From the NCBI GenBank assembly GCA_964006375.1, contig OZ023265.1, positions 151,990,047 through 152,054,046 on the forward strand: 64,000 nucleotides of DNA. The letters run 5' to 3'. This DNA comes from Tillus elongatus. Its lineage: Eukaryota; Arthropoda; Insecta; Coleoptera; Cleridae. Of this stretch, positions 18,382 to 34,197 are shown piece after piece (positions within the stretch are counted from its first letter, which is position 1; each line of letters begins with the position of its first letter). The notes under the pieces were generated by a model. It was not told the DNA's origin and searched no databases. It was given only the letters and a program-made list of their open reading frames with translations. Position numbers and translations under genes: made by a program.

Positions 18382-19215
18382 CGGTAAATTTGCAGTTTAG
18401 CTACCGAACGCTTTTCAAAAAACTGTTTTCAGAAATCTGCCTAGGGCCCCCTGGATCCACAAACCTCAAGAAAAATTTCTTGTTTACACCCCCCAAGGAA
18501 GTTACGGGACCAGGAGTGAGTAGGGGTGCTGGGTGGGGTAGGTAGTAAAAAGGAAATATGAGCACAAAATTCGAATAAGACGGGCTTGAAAGCTGCCTTT
18601 TTCACATCTTGAAGCCATATCCCCCTTAAACGCTGCCTACCCCGCACAGCACCACGATCCACCCAGGTGCCGTTCCTTGGCGGGTAGGAACAAGACATTT
18701 TTCTTGTGGTTTATGCAGCGAGGGTGGTTGTATACACGCGAGGGGGAAGGAAAATCCCCACGACGAAGCAGCAACCCCCCAACCCCCACCCCTGCAACAA
18801 GTCGAACCAGGGGGGTGGGGGATGTCTGCTTCTCGTAGGCGTTTTACTTCCCCCCTCGTGTGCATACAACCACCCTCGTTGCATAAACCACAAGAAAAAC
18901 TTCTTTTTCATACCCCCCAAGGAAGTTTCGTGACCTGATGCAAATAGGGGTGCTGTGCGGGGTAGGCAGGGCTTAATGGCTATCTGGCTTCAAATAGACA
19001 GCTTTCAAGAAGTTTTCTTTGCATTTTCTGCTCATATTTCCTTTTTACTACCTCCCCGCCCAGCACCCCTTGTCACTGCCAGTCCCGTAACTTCCTTGGG
19101 GGGTGTGAACAAGAAAATTTTCTTGTGGTTTGTGCATCCAAGTGGGGTCCTGGTAATGTTTCTGAAAACAATGTTTTGAAAAGCGTTCGGGAGCTAATCT
19201 GCAAATTTAGCGAAT
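18382..19215. repeat. GC-rich nested fold-back (long palindrome, ~830 bp)
   Basis: The two halves are inverted copies about a centre near 18795. Examples: GCGAGGGTGGTTGTATACAC (about 18718) pairs with the sequence near 18860, and CCCCAAGGAAGTTACGGGAC (about 18490) with GTCCCGTAACTTCCTTGGGG-like sequence near 19085. Each half is itself an imperfect palindrome. A module of about 100 bp (CAAGAAAAA, CCCCCCAAGGAAGTT, AGGGGTGCTG, GGGGTAGG) therefore occurs four times in alternating orientation, near 18455-18545, 18610-18720, 18885-18970 and 19050-19145. Poly-C/G tracts contrast with the AT-rich surroundings. No convincing protein is encoded. Confidence 0.85.
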
Positions 19216-19645
19216 TTTCATTAAATCCTTCAAATTTCAATAACTCAATTTGCTATTAACATAAGCTTTGTTGATTAGGAAAGCAACATTTAATTTTATT
19301 TTTGGATAATTTTTGTATATTTTCAAAACCATAAGTAATTTTGATTAAATATAGTACATTGTTTCTACTACATAGGCTGTACCGGTAATCAGATTGATGT
19401 CTGCTCGCATTTGCTATTAAAAACCTTTCTATGGAAATTCACTTCCATAACACACTTGCTGCATTCAGACTTTTGAAAAATGTTTATATTTTTTCAAACT
19501 ACAAAGTTACTTCGATGAAATATGGTACATTGTTTCTACTATATGGGCAACCAAGTTTGATGTCTGCTTTCATCAAAGAGACATTTGCGATTAAAAATAT
19601 TTTTAAAAAAATTCGCTACCATAACGAACTTGCTGCGTCCAGACT
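19216..19645 (-). repeat. M1 MITE-related sequence, two end motifs
   Basis: Contains two tandem partial copies of the M1 interior (TGTTTCTACTAYATRGGC and TTGATGTCTGC). They are followed by inverted M1 ends at 19436-19470 and 19611-19644 (ATAACGAACTTGCTGCGTCC). Confidence 0.7.
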
Positions 19646-20564
19646 TTTTTATATTAGTTGAATCCGTAAAATTTTCGATTGAAATGTTGGTTTAAAAATC
19701 CGATCTTCGAGTTCATTTAACATTATCGTACTTATTCTCCCCGTTCTTTGTGAAAACCTCAACACTTTTAGTGGTTTTAGATATAAAATCTATAAATTTT
19801 AGAGAATACTTATCGTTACTTCTAGGAACATAAGGTTGCCTAAATAAATGATGTATATTTTTACCTGTACCATATTTCAATCGTGCAACCACTTAAAACG
19901 CTACCAGTTTCTACTTCCAGTTAAAGTGAACATACCAATTTACTTGAGGAAGTCGGATTTATGTTTGAATCTGGTCGGGAATTTACTTACATTTATTGGG
20001 TTCTTTCTGTAATTTAATTCAGAGACTGACATCCACTGGCAACATAGTTTATTCGAATGCAAGGTATTCTTCCCTAGCTGTTTCGCATTAAGCGGAAGTT
20101 CAGTATTGAACTCACAAGAGTGTGTTCCTGAAATACGCTTGATGGAGATTTATTCAGGTTTATTTCAGTATGTGGTGGTGTGAGGAATTTAGACAATGAT
20201 TACTCGATAAAACGGAAAAAAGGAAGGAAACAAGAAAGTGAAAAAGTTTATATTTCCCGCACGTCTAACAAAGTCAAATAAATATCACTTTAGTTTTTTG
20301 CCTATAATCCAGAAAAAAAGTATGACACAGCGAGGACATTATGGTAATAAATTTTGGAAAAAAAAATCGACAAAATGGAGTTATTGATCGAATAAAACGT
20401 GGTTTGATAAACAAAAACATTAAATACGTAAGAATAATTTTTTTTTGAGATGACAAGATTAAATACTCATCAAAAGACAAAGTTCCGAAATAGCTATTTC
20501 TGCTCTTCCATTCGGCTATAAAACAACTAAAGACCACCAAAAAGTAACACAAAATATATATATG
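19646..20564. other. no gene recognised
   Basis: About 0.9 kb of AT-rich DNA. The 20274-20594 minus-strand frame (106 codons) has no recognisable motif and I do not call it. A diverged M1 end (ACAGCGAGGACATTATGGTA) lies near 20327. Confidence 0.4.
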
Positions 20565-20621
20565 TATATGTAGATGTATGCCCCTGGAGCCCAAAACTAA
20601 GGTCCGTTAAAATTTTTATAT

Positions 20622-20694
<73 letters not shown>
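20565..20694 (-). repeat. TA-core repeat arm and (TA)n, left flank of transposon
   Basis: CCCCTGGAGCCCAAAACTAA and TTTTTATATGTTTA are the right-arm sequence of the TA-core repeat, followed by (TA)n at about 20627-20694. The array ends exactly at the terminus of the following transposon. Confidence 0.75.
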
Positions 20695-23575
<2,881 letters not shown>

Positions 23576-25690
23576 CAGAGAAGGAAAAACATGTGCCGGC
23601 AAGGAATTACACAACTTGGAAGTCCTCGGGACAAAAGAGCGGGCATAGCAAGATGTTCTATGTCTGGTGACCTGGACAGTAAAAGGGTGCATTCGCTCTG
23701 TTCTCCTGGTAGATTTGTTGGGACAGCAGGTGGAGGAACTATGGAAGAAAGCTCCTCTGAGCAGTGCCCGTGCAGATATCTATAAAATAGAGAGAGGTCA
23801 GCAACGGCACGTCGGTGGGCAAGGGATGGCAGCCTTTGGGTAAGGGTAGGGTCACCGATGAGACCTTTAGCTCTCTTCTGAATTGAGTCCAGGATACCGC
23901 GTGTAGAAGCGGCAGCGGCACCCCAAATGTGGGAGCAGTATTCGAGGTTTGGCCTTATTTGTGAAGTATATAAGGTATAGAGATTAGCTGGTGTGGTGAT
24001 TAGCCGCTTCTGCAATTGATGTGACATGTTGGTACCAATTGAGATTTCGATCCACAGAAATGCCAACAAGTGAAAAGAACTCATTACTTTGAATAACTTG
24101 GTTGTTCATTGTGATGGGTCTAGGGCTGATGTATCTCTTATGAGATAGAAAGCAAGACTGGGATTTCGTGGAGTTAAATTGTACAAGACTTCTACTTCCC
24201 CAGTCTAATATTTTTTGGACATCCACAGAGACAGGCTTAGAATATTGTATATTTGAGCAGAGGGTGCTGTCGTCCGCGTAACTGTGCACTGGGTTGGATG
24301 TGCTAGAGAGGAGGTCATTGATGTGGATAAGAAACCAAGTAGGGGCTAAAGCTGAACCTTGAGGGACTCCTGCATTAATTGGATACAGTTTAGAGGAATG
24401 GCCATCCACGACAACAGAAATGCTCCGGCTTGAGAGGAAATTTGCTGTCCAGGTACAGAGTTTTGGTGGTAGGCCGTAGGCCGGAAGTTTATTAAGCAGC
24501 GCTGCATGCCAGACCTGGTAGAATGCTTTGGATATGTCTAGAGCGACAATCTGGGATTCGTAGTGTAGTTCCATAGACTTGTTCCAAGAATGGGTGACAA
24601 AGGAAAGAAGATCGGCAGTTGATCTGCGCTGACGGAATCCATACTGGCTGTCGTGAATTAGACTGTATTTTTTTAAGAAATTTTAGTAATTCTGTGTTTA
24701 TATACTTTTCCATCACTTTAGAGACTACTGAAAGGAGAGAAATAGGCTTGTAGTTGCTAGGAAGCGCTTTGGATCCTTTCTTGGGGACGGGTTGTACTCG
24801 AGCAGTTTTCCAGTTACTAAGGAATATGCCTCTATTGTGAGATGTCTGAAACAGACGAATTAAGACAGGAGCAAGTTCTGGTGCTCATTATTGGAGAACA
24901 ATTGGTGGGATCTCGTCAAGGCCAGAGGCTTTCCTGGTATTAAGAGGAGAGAGCATCTTTCGTATCTTTTTAGTTTTCAAAATGATATTCGTCATTTTAT
25001 GCGCGACATTGGGGACTGTTGGTGGTTGAATATTTGGAGGTGAATTGAGAGTAGAATTGCCGGCGAACAATGAAGCAAAAAGTTCAGCCTTGCCCAGGGC
25101 GGTAGTAACAATTTCATCCCCTGAGACAAGAGGTGGGAACGTGCTTTTGCAGAAATTATTCCCAATAGATTTAGCAAGAATCCAGAAGGGTTTGCCGCCG
25201 TTGGAGCTTAAGAGGACTTTGTTTTTGGTGTGGTTATTAAACGAGTTTTTTGCCTCAGAAAGAATGTGGACATAGCGGTTTCTTGCGTCGTTAAATGCTT
25301 GACGACAATTGCTGGGATCTTGTCAAGCCCAGAGGCTTTTCTGGTATTAAGAGAAGAGAGCATCTTTCGTACCTTTTTAGTTTTGAAAATGATGTCCGTC
25401 ATTTTATGCGCGACATTGGGGACTGTTGGTGGTTGAACATTTGTAGGTGGGTTGAAAGTAGAATTGCCGGCGAACAACGGGGCAAAGAGTTCAGCCTTGC
25501 ACAGGGCGGTCGAAATAATTTCATTCCCTGAAACAAGAGGTGGGAACGTCCTTTTGCAGAAATTATTCCCAATAGATTTAGCAAGAGTCCAGAAGGGTTT
25601 GCTGCCGTTGGAGCTTGAGAGGACTTTGTTTTTGATGTGGTTATTAAACAAGTTTTTGCCTCAGAAAGAATACGGACATAGCGGTTTTAA
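23576..25690 (-). pseudogene. Jockey-like non-LTR retrotransposon, copy b (with internal duplication)
   Basis: Same family as the 4.1 kb copy. Minus-strand fragments include LDISKAFYQVWHAALLNKLP, INAGVPQGSALAPTW, the catalytic HSYADDSTLCS, LVGISVDRNLNWYQHVTSI and the C-terminal SSIVPPPA. The 3' end is missing: family sequence stops at 23576, before the terminal UTR. About 50 bp are deleted near 23998 and about 55 bp near 24225. At the 5' side a segment of about 400 bp (linker to RT motif 1) is present twice, at 24898-25302 and 25303-25690, joined at CTTGACGACAATTG. The two versions differ by several percent. Confidence 0.88.
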
Positions 25691-25925
25691 ATAGTCGGAT
25701 GGTATACAAAGATGACCTATATAAACGGAACATCAAATCTACATCGATAGATCTTCTAGAATTCTGTCTAATTCTTGTAGAGTATCCAATAAAAGGCAAA
25801 AAACAACTCAAATAACGAATAAGATAAAGAAAACATACAAGTATTAACAAAGGAGAGAAAATGGCGGCGCCATTGCCTGACTCGACGTAAGGCGCGGCGC
25901 GCTGGTTTTGATCCCTGGCCAAACA
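25691..25925. other. no feature recognised
   Basis: Short unassigned stretch. It includes a GC-rich patch ATGGCGGCGCCATTGCCTGA near 25860. Confidence 0.4.
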
Positions 25926-25928
25926 ATG

Positions 25929-27890
<1,962 letters not shown>

Positions 27891-27902
27891 AAAGAAATTG
27901 AC

Positions 27903-28310
27903 TACTTACCAAGTTTTCCTCTAGTTAGTTATACGTTATAGTAGTTAAAAAGTCCCTTAAAAAGTTAGCCTTTAAATTTAAAATATCCACTGAATTAATC
28001 ACAGTATCACAATTATTTTGTCCACTTATTAAGCAACCAGAAGTAGTAAGCATAACAATAATAATAATAATTGTCTTGTTAGAACATGTAAACAACAACA
28101 AAATGATCTAATTAAAAATCAATCCGACGCGAAGACGAAAATTAATAGGTAGTAGCTACACATGCTCTGCCAAAAGTCCATTACAAACTGAAAGTGTGTA
28201 ATTTTATAGCGCACAACAGATTGCTTATTCGGTCGTTTTCGACGAAGATCATCAAAATTCGGCGATCATTTCGCACTGAAGTATCCCATTTCCTGAGAGC
28301 GCCGAAACAA
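27903..28310 (+). repeat. segmental repeat B (direct duplicate of 325-735)
   Basis: Collinear with 325-735 through TAGTTAAAAAGTCCCTTAAA, AAGCAACCAGAAGTAGTA, the AATAATAATAATAATTGTC tract and TTGCTTATTCGGTCGTTTTC. Small indels separate the copies. It follows a TA-core repeat exactly as the first copy does. Confidence 0.7.
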
Positions 28311-28680
28311 ACAAACCATAGGAAACAATTAATGCCAGAACAAATTTAAGTACAAACATTTAAACAAACCTTAATAAAGCCATACAAATAGACAAATTAT
28401 CAAACCTCAGTGATCAAGACAGGAGACCGATAAACACGACACAGTCCGAAGGTACAACCAATCAGAGAACAGGAAACCGACCAATAGAAGCTCACGGCGC
28501 GTGCGCCACGTACAATCTCAGACGTAGACTAGACAGGAGCGATAACAGTCAGTAGCGTGCTGGTGATGAACCGAGACGGTTCGAAACTGTAGTCCGCGCA
28601 AACCAATAAGAAATCACAAACGTACAGCAAACAAATAAAGTGTATATTTAAAAGTGATTACAGTGTAGTGCAATATTCCT
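28311..28680. other. unassigned GC-richer segment with CCAAT-like boxes
   Basis: Contains ACCAATCAGAG, ACCAATAGAAG and ACCAATAAGAA within 200 bp, ahead of GTATATTTAAAAG and an ATTACAGTG stretch. This could be a promoter-like or LTR-like remnant. No reading frame follows it, because (TA)n begins at 28685, so the call is only descriptive. Confidence 0.25.
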
Positions 28681-28682
28681 AA

Positions 28683-28684
<2 letters not shown>

Positions 28685-28740
<56 letters not shown>

Positions 28741-28760
28741 ATATAATATAATATAATATA
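28685..28760. repeat. (TA)n and (AATAT)n microsatellite
   Basis: A TA run to about 28734 followed by about five ATAAT pentamer units, directly next to the palindromic element that follows. Confidence 0.9.
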
Positions 28761-28873
28761 TAATTAGCCTAAAATAATGCTTTCTTCGAAAACTCACTAA
28801 AAAAGGTTTTATACGAATATCTCGCACGAGATCGCAACCTACCCAAACTATGTCGTTGTCGTATTTGCATTTG

Positions 28874-28967
<94 letters not shown>

Positions 28968-29072
28968 AATACGACAACGACATAGTTTGGGTAGGTTGCG
29001 ATCTCGTGCGAGATATTCGTATCAAACCTTTTTTAGTGAATTTTCGAAGAAAACATTATTTTAGGCTAATTT
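28761..29072. repeat. palindromic element with (TA)n loop
   Basis: Two inverted arms of about 108 bp (28761-28868 and 28965-29072) are almost identical and face each other across a (TA)n run. The arms contain ATATCTCGCACGAGATCGCA and ACCCAAACTATGTCGTTGTC. Frames across it (28648-29025 and 28850-29089) simply read each arm and the TA run. It is a MITE-like hairpin with no coding capacity. Confidence 0.9.
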
Positions 29073-30246
<1,174 letters not shown>

Positions 30247-30612
30247 GAACCTCGGTTGTTCAGGGGTAAAAACGTGTGCCTCTGAACCGAAGGGTACTGG
30301 GTTCGATCCCAGGGTACTCCTTTCACTTTTTCAATACAAACTGTAAAATTAACATCAACCGAGGTTATGACATTGTATTTGAGCAAATTTAATGTCTGCA
30401 CGTTCCGCCCTTCGGAGGGGGCGTAAAGCTGTCGGTCCCGTGTCCATGCGATGTTGGGCACGTTAAAGATCCCTACCCTCCTTACAGAAAGGCAGGGGTT
30501 TGGCAAAATTTCCAGGATAGTGGGGTGAAACTGCTCCCTGGCGTCGGTGATTGGCCATAGTCGCGGAAATACGCCGACGTTAAAGAAACAAAACACACAC
30601 AGATGCCTCACA
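30247..30612 (+). repeat. tRNA-derived SINE (~365 bp)
   Basis: The head resembles a tRNA: a box-A-like GGTTGTTCAGGGGTAAAA, an anticodon-arm-like CCTCTGAACCGAAGG and a T-arm CTGGGTTCGATCCCAG with the RNA polymerase III box B GGTTCGATCCC. The body contains CGTAAAGCTGTCGGTCCCGTG and GGCACGTTAAAGATCCCTAC, a type of conserved central segment known from invertebrate tRNA SINEs. It ends in an A-rich tail with CACACACA. There is no reverse transcriptase; the family would depend on a LINE. A fragment of the same family lies at 17540-17645. Confidence 0.75.
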
Positions 30613-30613
30613 A

Positions 30614-33440
30614 TACCGGGTGATTCACGTACCCGGTCGTTAGAAAATTTTTGATTTCTCTAAATCCTATTATCAAATTTGGTAGCCGGCCATAATCGAA
30701 ATATCAGTGCTTGTCACAGGTTCCAAGCTTTACTATACTGGGTGATTTGCGTATCCCGTCCGTTAGGAAATTTTTGATTTCCCAAAATCATATTATTATG
30801 AAATTTGGTAGCCGGCCATAATCGACAGTGCTCATCACAGGTTCCAATCTTCACTTTCTAAATAAAATATTTCCAAAGTGACATCGCTACTGGAAAGAAA
30901 AAACAGAGATAGGCTAAATCTGTGTTTTTTAAATGAAAATACCCCATTTTAATTTCATACTTGAATTCGACATTAAATTCTGAGTGCAGAACATCTCAGT
31001 TGTCAACACTTATCTGTCATGGTTTTTGTCAGATGTCATATTTTTCGCAAAAATTGCGGGGGTCCAATACGAAATTCATAACTCATAAACAATTGGGAAT
31101 AAATACATTTAATTCGATTCCAAAAGGTTTCGCCGATATTCTGCACCATTTGTGATATATTTGCTATGCCATGGCCCCTTTGATGCCGAGGCAAGCCATC
31201 CTTTGGATCTTGCGTATTTTTTGTTTGGCACTGGATTGTGTCACCTTAGGCCACCAGACCAGTGCCGCCTATGTTAGCGATGCTCTGACCACCCTCGTGT
31301 ATAGCCAGTGGGCCATACTAGGTTCTAGTCCCCACGTTTTATACATAGCCACCTAGTGACGGCTAGGTTTATAACTGCCTTACGCAGTATTCTTTCAATG
31401 CGGCAATTCCAGGTTAGCTTAGAGTCCAATACGACCACAAGATATTTTGCCTCCCTGGCCACTGGGATGTTTCTACCGTATAGAGTGAGAGTTCCTTGGC
31501 TCTCCCACTTCTGCGTCCTCCTAAACGGTATGACGGGTGCTTTCTCGGGGCTCATTCAGTGCCCTTGGCCAACCGTCCACCTTTCCACTACTTTCAGTGC
31601 TGTCTGCATGCGCTCCCACACTGACTGTGTTTCCTTTCCTCAGAACATGATGATAATGTCGTCCGCATAGCCCTGAACCTCATACCCCTCTCTCGAGAGC
31701 CTCCCTAGCTGGCCGTCCACCACTAGGCACCAGAGCAGGGGAGACAGAACGCTCCCCTGCTGACACCCCGCCCTACCCCCGCCAGCAGAGTCGCTCCCGC
31801 GAGTGAGGTGAACACCGCCCTGTCCCTGAGCATGGAACCGATCCACCTACAGCATATCTCTTCTATTCCACGCTCCCTGACAGCTACCGGTACCGATCCG
31901 AATTAGGTGTTGCTGATGGGCCCCTCTATGTCTAGGAAGGCCCCCAGCGTCACCACCCTGTTCTCCAGCTTATTCTTCAGTTGGAGCATCAGTTGGTGCA
32001 GTGCTGTTTCTGTTGAGACTCCTGCTCTGCATGCATATTGTCCGCAGTGTAGGGGATATGCTTCCAGTACACCGCCCCTAATCGAGAAGTTTTTTCATTG
32101 TTTCTAGCAAGAAGGACATGAGACTTATTGGCCTCAGGGTCTTTGCCTGGTATGTTGGACGCGCAGTTTTAGGAATGAATACAAACCTGGCCAGTCTCTA
32201 TGCTCTCGGAATATACCTCAGAGCCAGGCTGGCCCTCATAATGAGGGTAATCGCCGGCGCCAGTACGTCTATACCCTGTTGGAGCATGATGGGCATTATT
32301 CCATCGAATCCCGGGGATTTGAATGGCTTAAAGCTGTTAACGGTCCATCTAATTATGCTCCAGGTAACCACTTTTTAGCGACTGTCTGGTCTACTTTAGA
32401 TGCCCGCCTGTACGGCGCCTCTATATCTGAGTGTTCCCAGTCCGGACGTGATTGGTTTATTACGCTTTAGCCGGGGAAGTGCGTCCGTAGTAGAACTTCC
32501 ATAGTTTCCTCCCCCGAGCTTGTAAAGCTGTGGGAGCATTGATGTTTTAAGGCAGCTTATGTTGGTCTGAGTGCCGTTGGACAGGATCTTGTGTAGTCGA
32601 GCACCCTCCAATCGCGGCATATTCTATCAATTATTTTGTTATTTTCCCCATAAATTACAAACAAATCAAAGGCGACATAATTCGGATATTGTTCCATGAT
32701 GAAAATCTCACGAATTAATTAATTAAAACGCTAAGATAATGATAGAGCAGTAGCTAGCTTTGATGTTTGACATTTTTTTCCAAAACATACTAATCTTGAG
32801 GACAAAAAAAAATAACATTTATTTTTCAAAAAGTGGCCAATAACTCAAAAACGACTAAAGATGGACATGAATAGTGTTAATACAAGTAGCCCTTCAATTT
32901 AATTGCACATTGATTTTTGGTGTCAGAAATGGTGTGTGCCAGTTGAAAAAATGAATTTTATGACATTTTTGGGTTGTCCACTTTGAAAAATTGCAATGGC
33001 CGCACGAAACATAAGAAAAGTGCCAGTAGTCATGAAAAATATTGGCCAAACCTTATAGAATTGATTTAAAAATAAATCATTGATTTATTTTCAACCATTC
33101 AGAAGTTATGAATTTCGTAATGGACCCCTGCAATTACGTTTTTTTTTCTATGAAAAAAAAATTGACACTTGTTAAAAGCTCTGACAGGTATGTGTTGACA
33201 ACTGGGACGTCTCTAACTCAGAATTGAATGTAGAATCCAAGTATGAAATCACAATGGGGTATATCGATTAAAAAAAAACGAAGATGGCGCCGATTTCTGT
33301 TTTTTCCGGAAGTGCCGTTATTTTGGAAATATTTTACTTAGACTTGCAGCTGTCGATTATGACCAGCTACCAAATTTCATAACAGTACGATTTCTGGAAC
33401 TCAAAAATTTTCTAAGGGGCTCCGTAAGGCACCCTGTATA
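30614..33440 (-). mobile_element. mariner-type transposon with duplicated left end, mostly replaced inside
   Basis: Inverted ends: the right end reads inward from CTATACAGGGTGCC (33440) through AATTTTTGAGTTCCAGAAAT and AAATTTGGTAGCTGGTCATA to about 33105. The left end reads ATACTGGGTGATTTGCGTAT from 30734, with matching AAATTTGGTAGCCGGCCATA, to about 31090. A further tandem copy of the outer 120 bp (ACCGGGTGATTCACGTACCC) lies at 30614-30733. Inside, a minus-strand start MEQYPNYVAFDLFVIYGENN at about 32695 looks like a transposase N-terminus, and a C-terminus-like QNIGETFWNRIKCI lies near 31120. The core between them is missing and an R1/I-like fragment occupies its place. Confidence 0.75.
31150..32625 (-). 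pseudogene. R1/I-like non-LTR retrotransposon fragment (reverse transcriptase)
   Basis: Minus-strand order: a pre-RT segment PRLEGARLHKILSNG near 32600; RT motifs LRPISLMSFLLE, LGAFLDIEG (catalytic Asp) and GCQQGSVLSPLLWCLVVDGQ; the second catalytic box GYADDIIIMF near 31650; then a thumb part with AREAKYLVVVLDSKLTW and ALVWWPKVT. It lacks the endonuclease before and the RNase H after, and frameshifts break it. The motifs resemble the 49.3-50.7 kb fragment much more than the Jockey-like copies, so it is a separate family. Open pieces are at 31325-31555, 31640-31846 and 32396-32620. Confidence 0.85.
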
Positions 33441-34197
33441 GACAAATTAAGTTTAAAGGAAATTTTATGTATTAGGATTTGAAACATTTTAAGGAAAATT
33501 TGCTTCTATAGCGCACTTACTGCGTCTCGAATTATTTGTCTGTATGCAACTCTCGCTAACAGCACTTTAATTAGAGATAGTTGATAACCGTGGTAAATTA
33601 CTCGTTTTATCCAGACAAAAAGTAATCAATGCTACAACCCAACACAAAAAGAAACAGATATTTGATCTGTTAACGAGATCCATTAGAAAACAATATGTGA
33701 TATATCAGAAAAAGTGGCGAAGAGCTTTAGAAACACAACCAGTCATAGCTCTCCATGATTTGGAAGCACCCACGCTCCACGATAATCAAATCGTCCTCAA
33801 ATTAAACCCGTATCTCGCCAATAGCTCTGTTAGTAAAAACATAGACGTCTTGTGGAGGTTCGAGCTGTAAACGAATTATTACCAGGTTTGTTAAAGTAAC
33901 AACAAACGTACAGGTTTTGAACTCAGTAATTTGTTTAATTATATCACTAAGTAATTACTTGGAATATATTTTATTTAATAATGGACCAAGTTAAGCCTCT
34001 TACATTATCAGAAGACTCTAAAACCAATGCCTTGTCATCGCAATCGTGAGTCTCTGTCTTCAGTGATATTCCCCTTGCATTTTTTCGAAATACCTATACA
34101 ATATTTAAATGATTTCAGAAAGTTTTTATGTCCCAGAATATGCCAAACAAATGCCTGCTGTGTGTTTATAAAGTTGCCTTGATTGACCCCAACGAAT
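33441..34197. other. no gene recognised
   Basis: Unassigned AT-rich DNA. A diverged inverted M1 end lies at about 33503-33532 (GCGCACTTACTGCGTC). Confidence 0.4.

Noticed and set aside
18441..18933. Proline/glycine-rich open frames in the GC-rich fold-back
   Set aside because: They come from C/G tracts on both strands of a palindrome and show no domain or codon bias.
28311..28680. LTR of a retroelement (CCAAT and TATA-like boxes)
   Set aside because: No second LTR, primer-binding site or gag/pol sequence nearby; kept only as a descriptive entry.
30247..30320. A functional tRNA gene
   Set aside because: Box A and box B are present, but the acceptor stem does not pair and a SINE body follows directly, so it is the head of a SINE.
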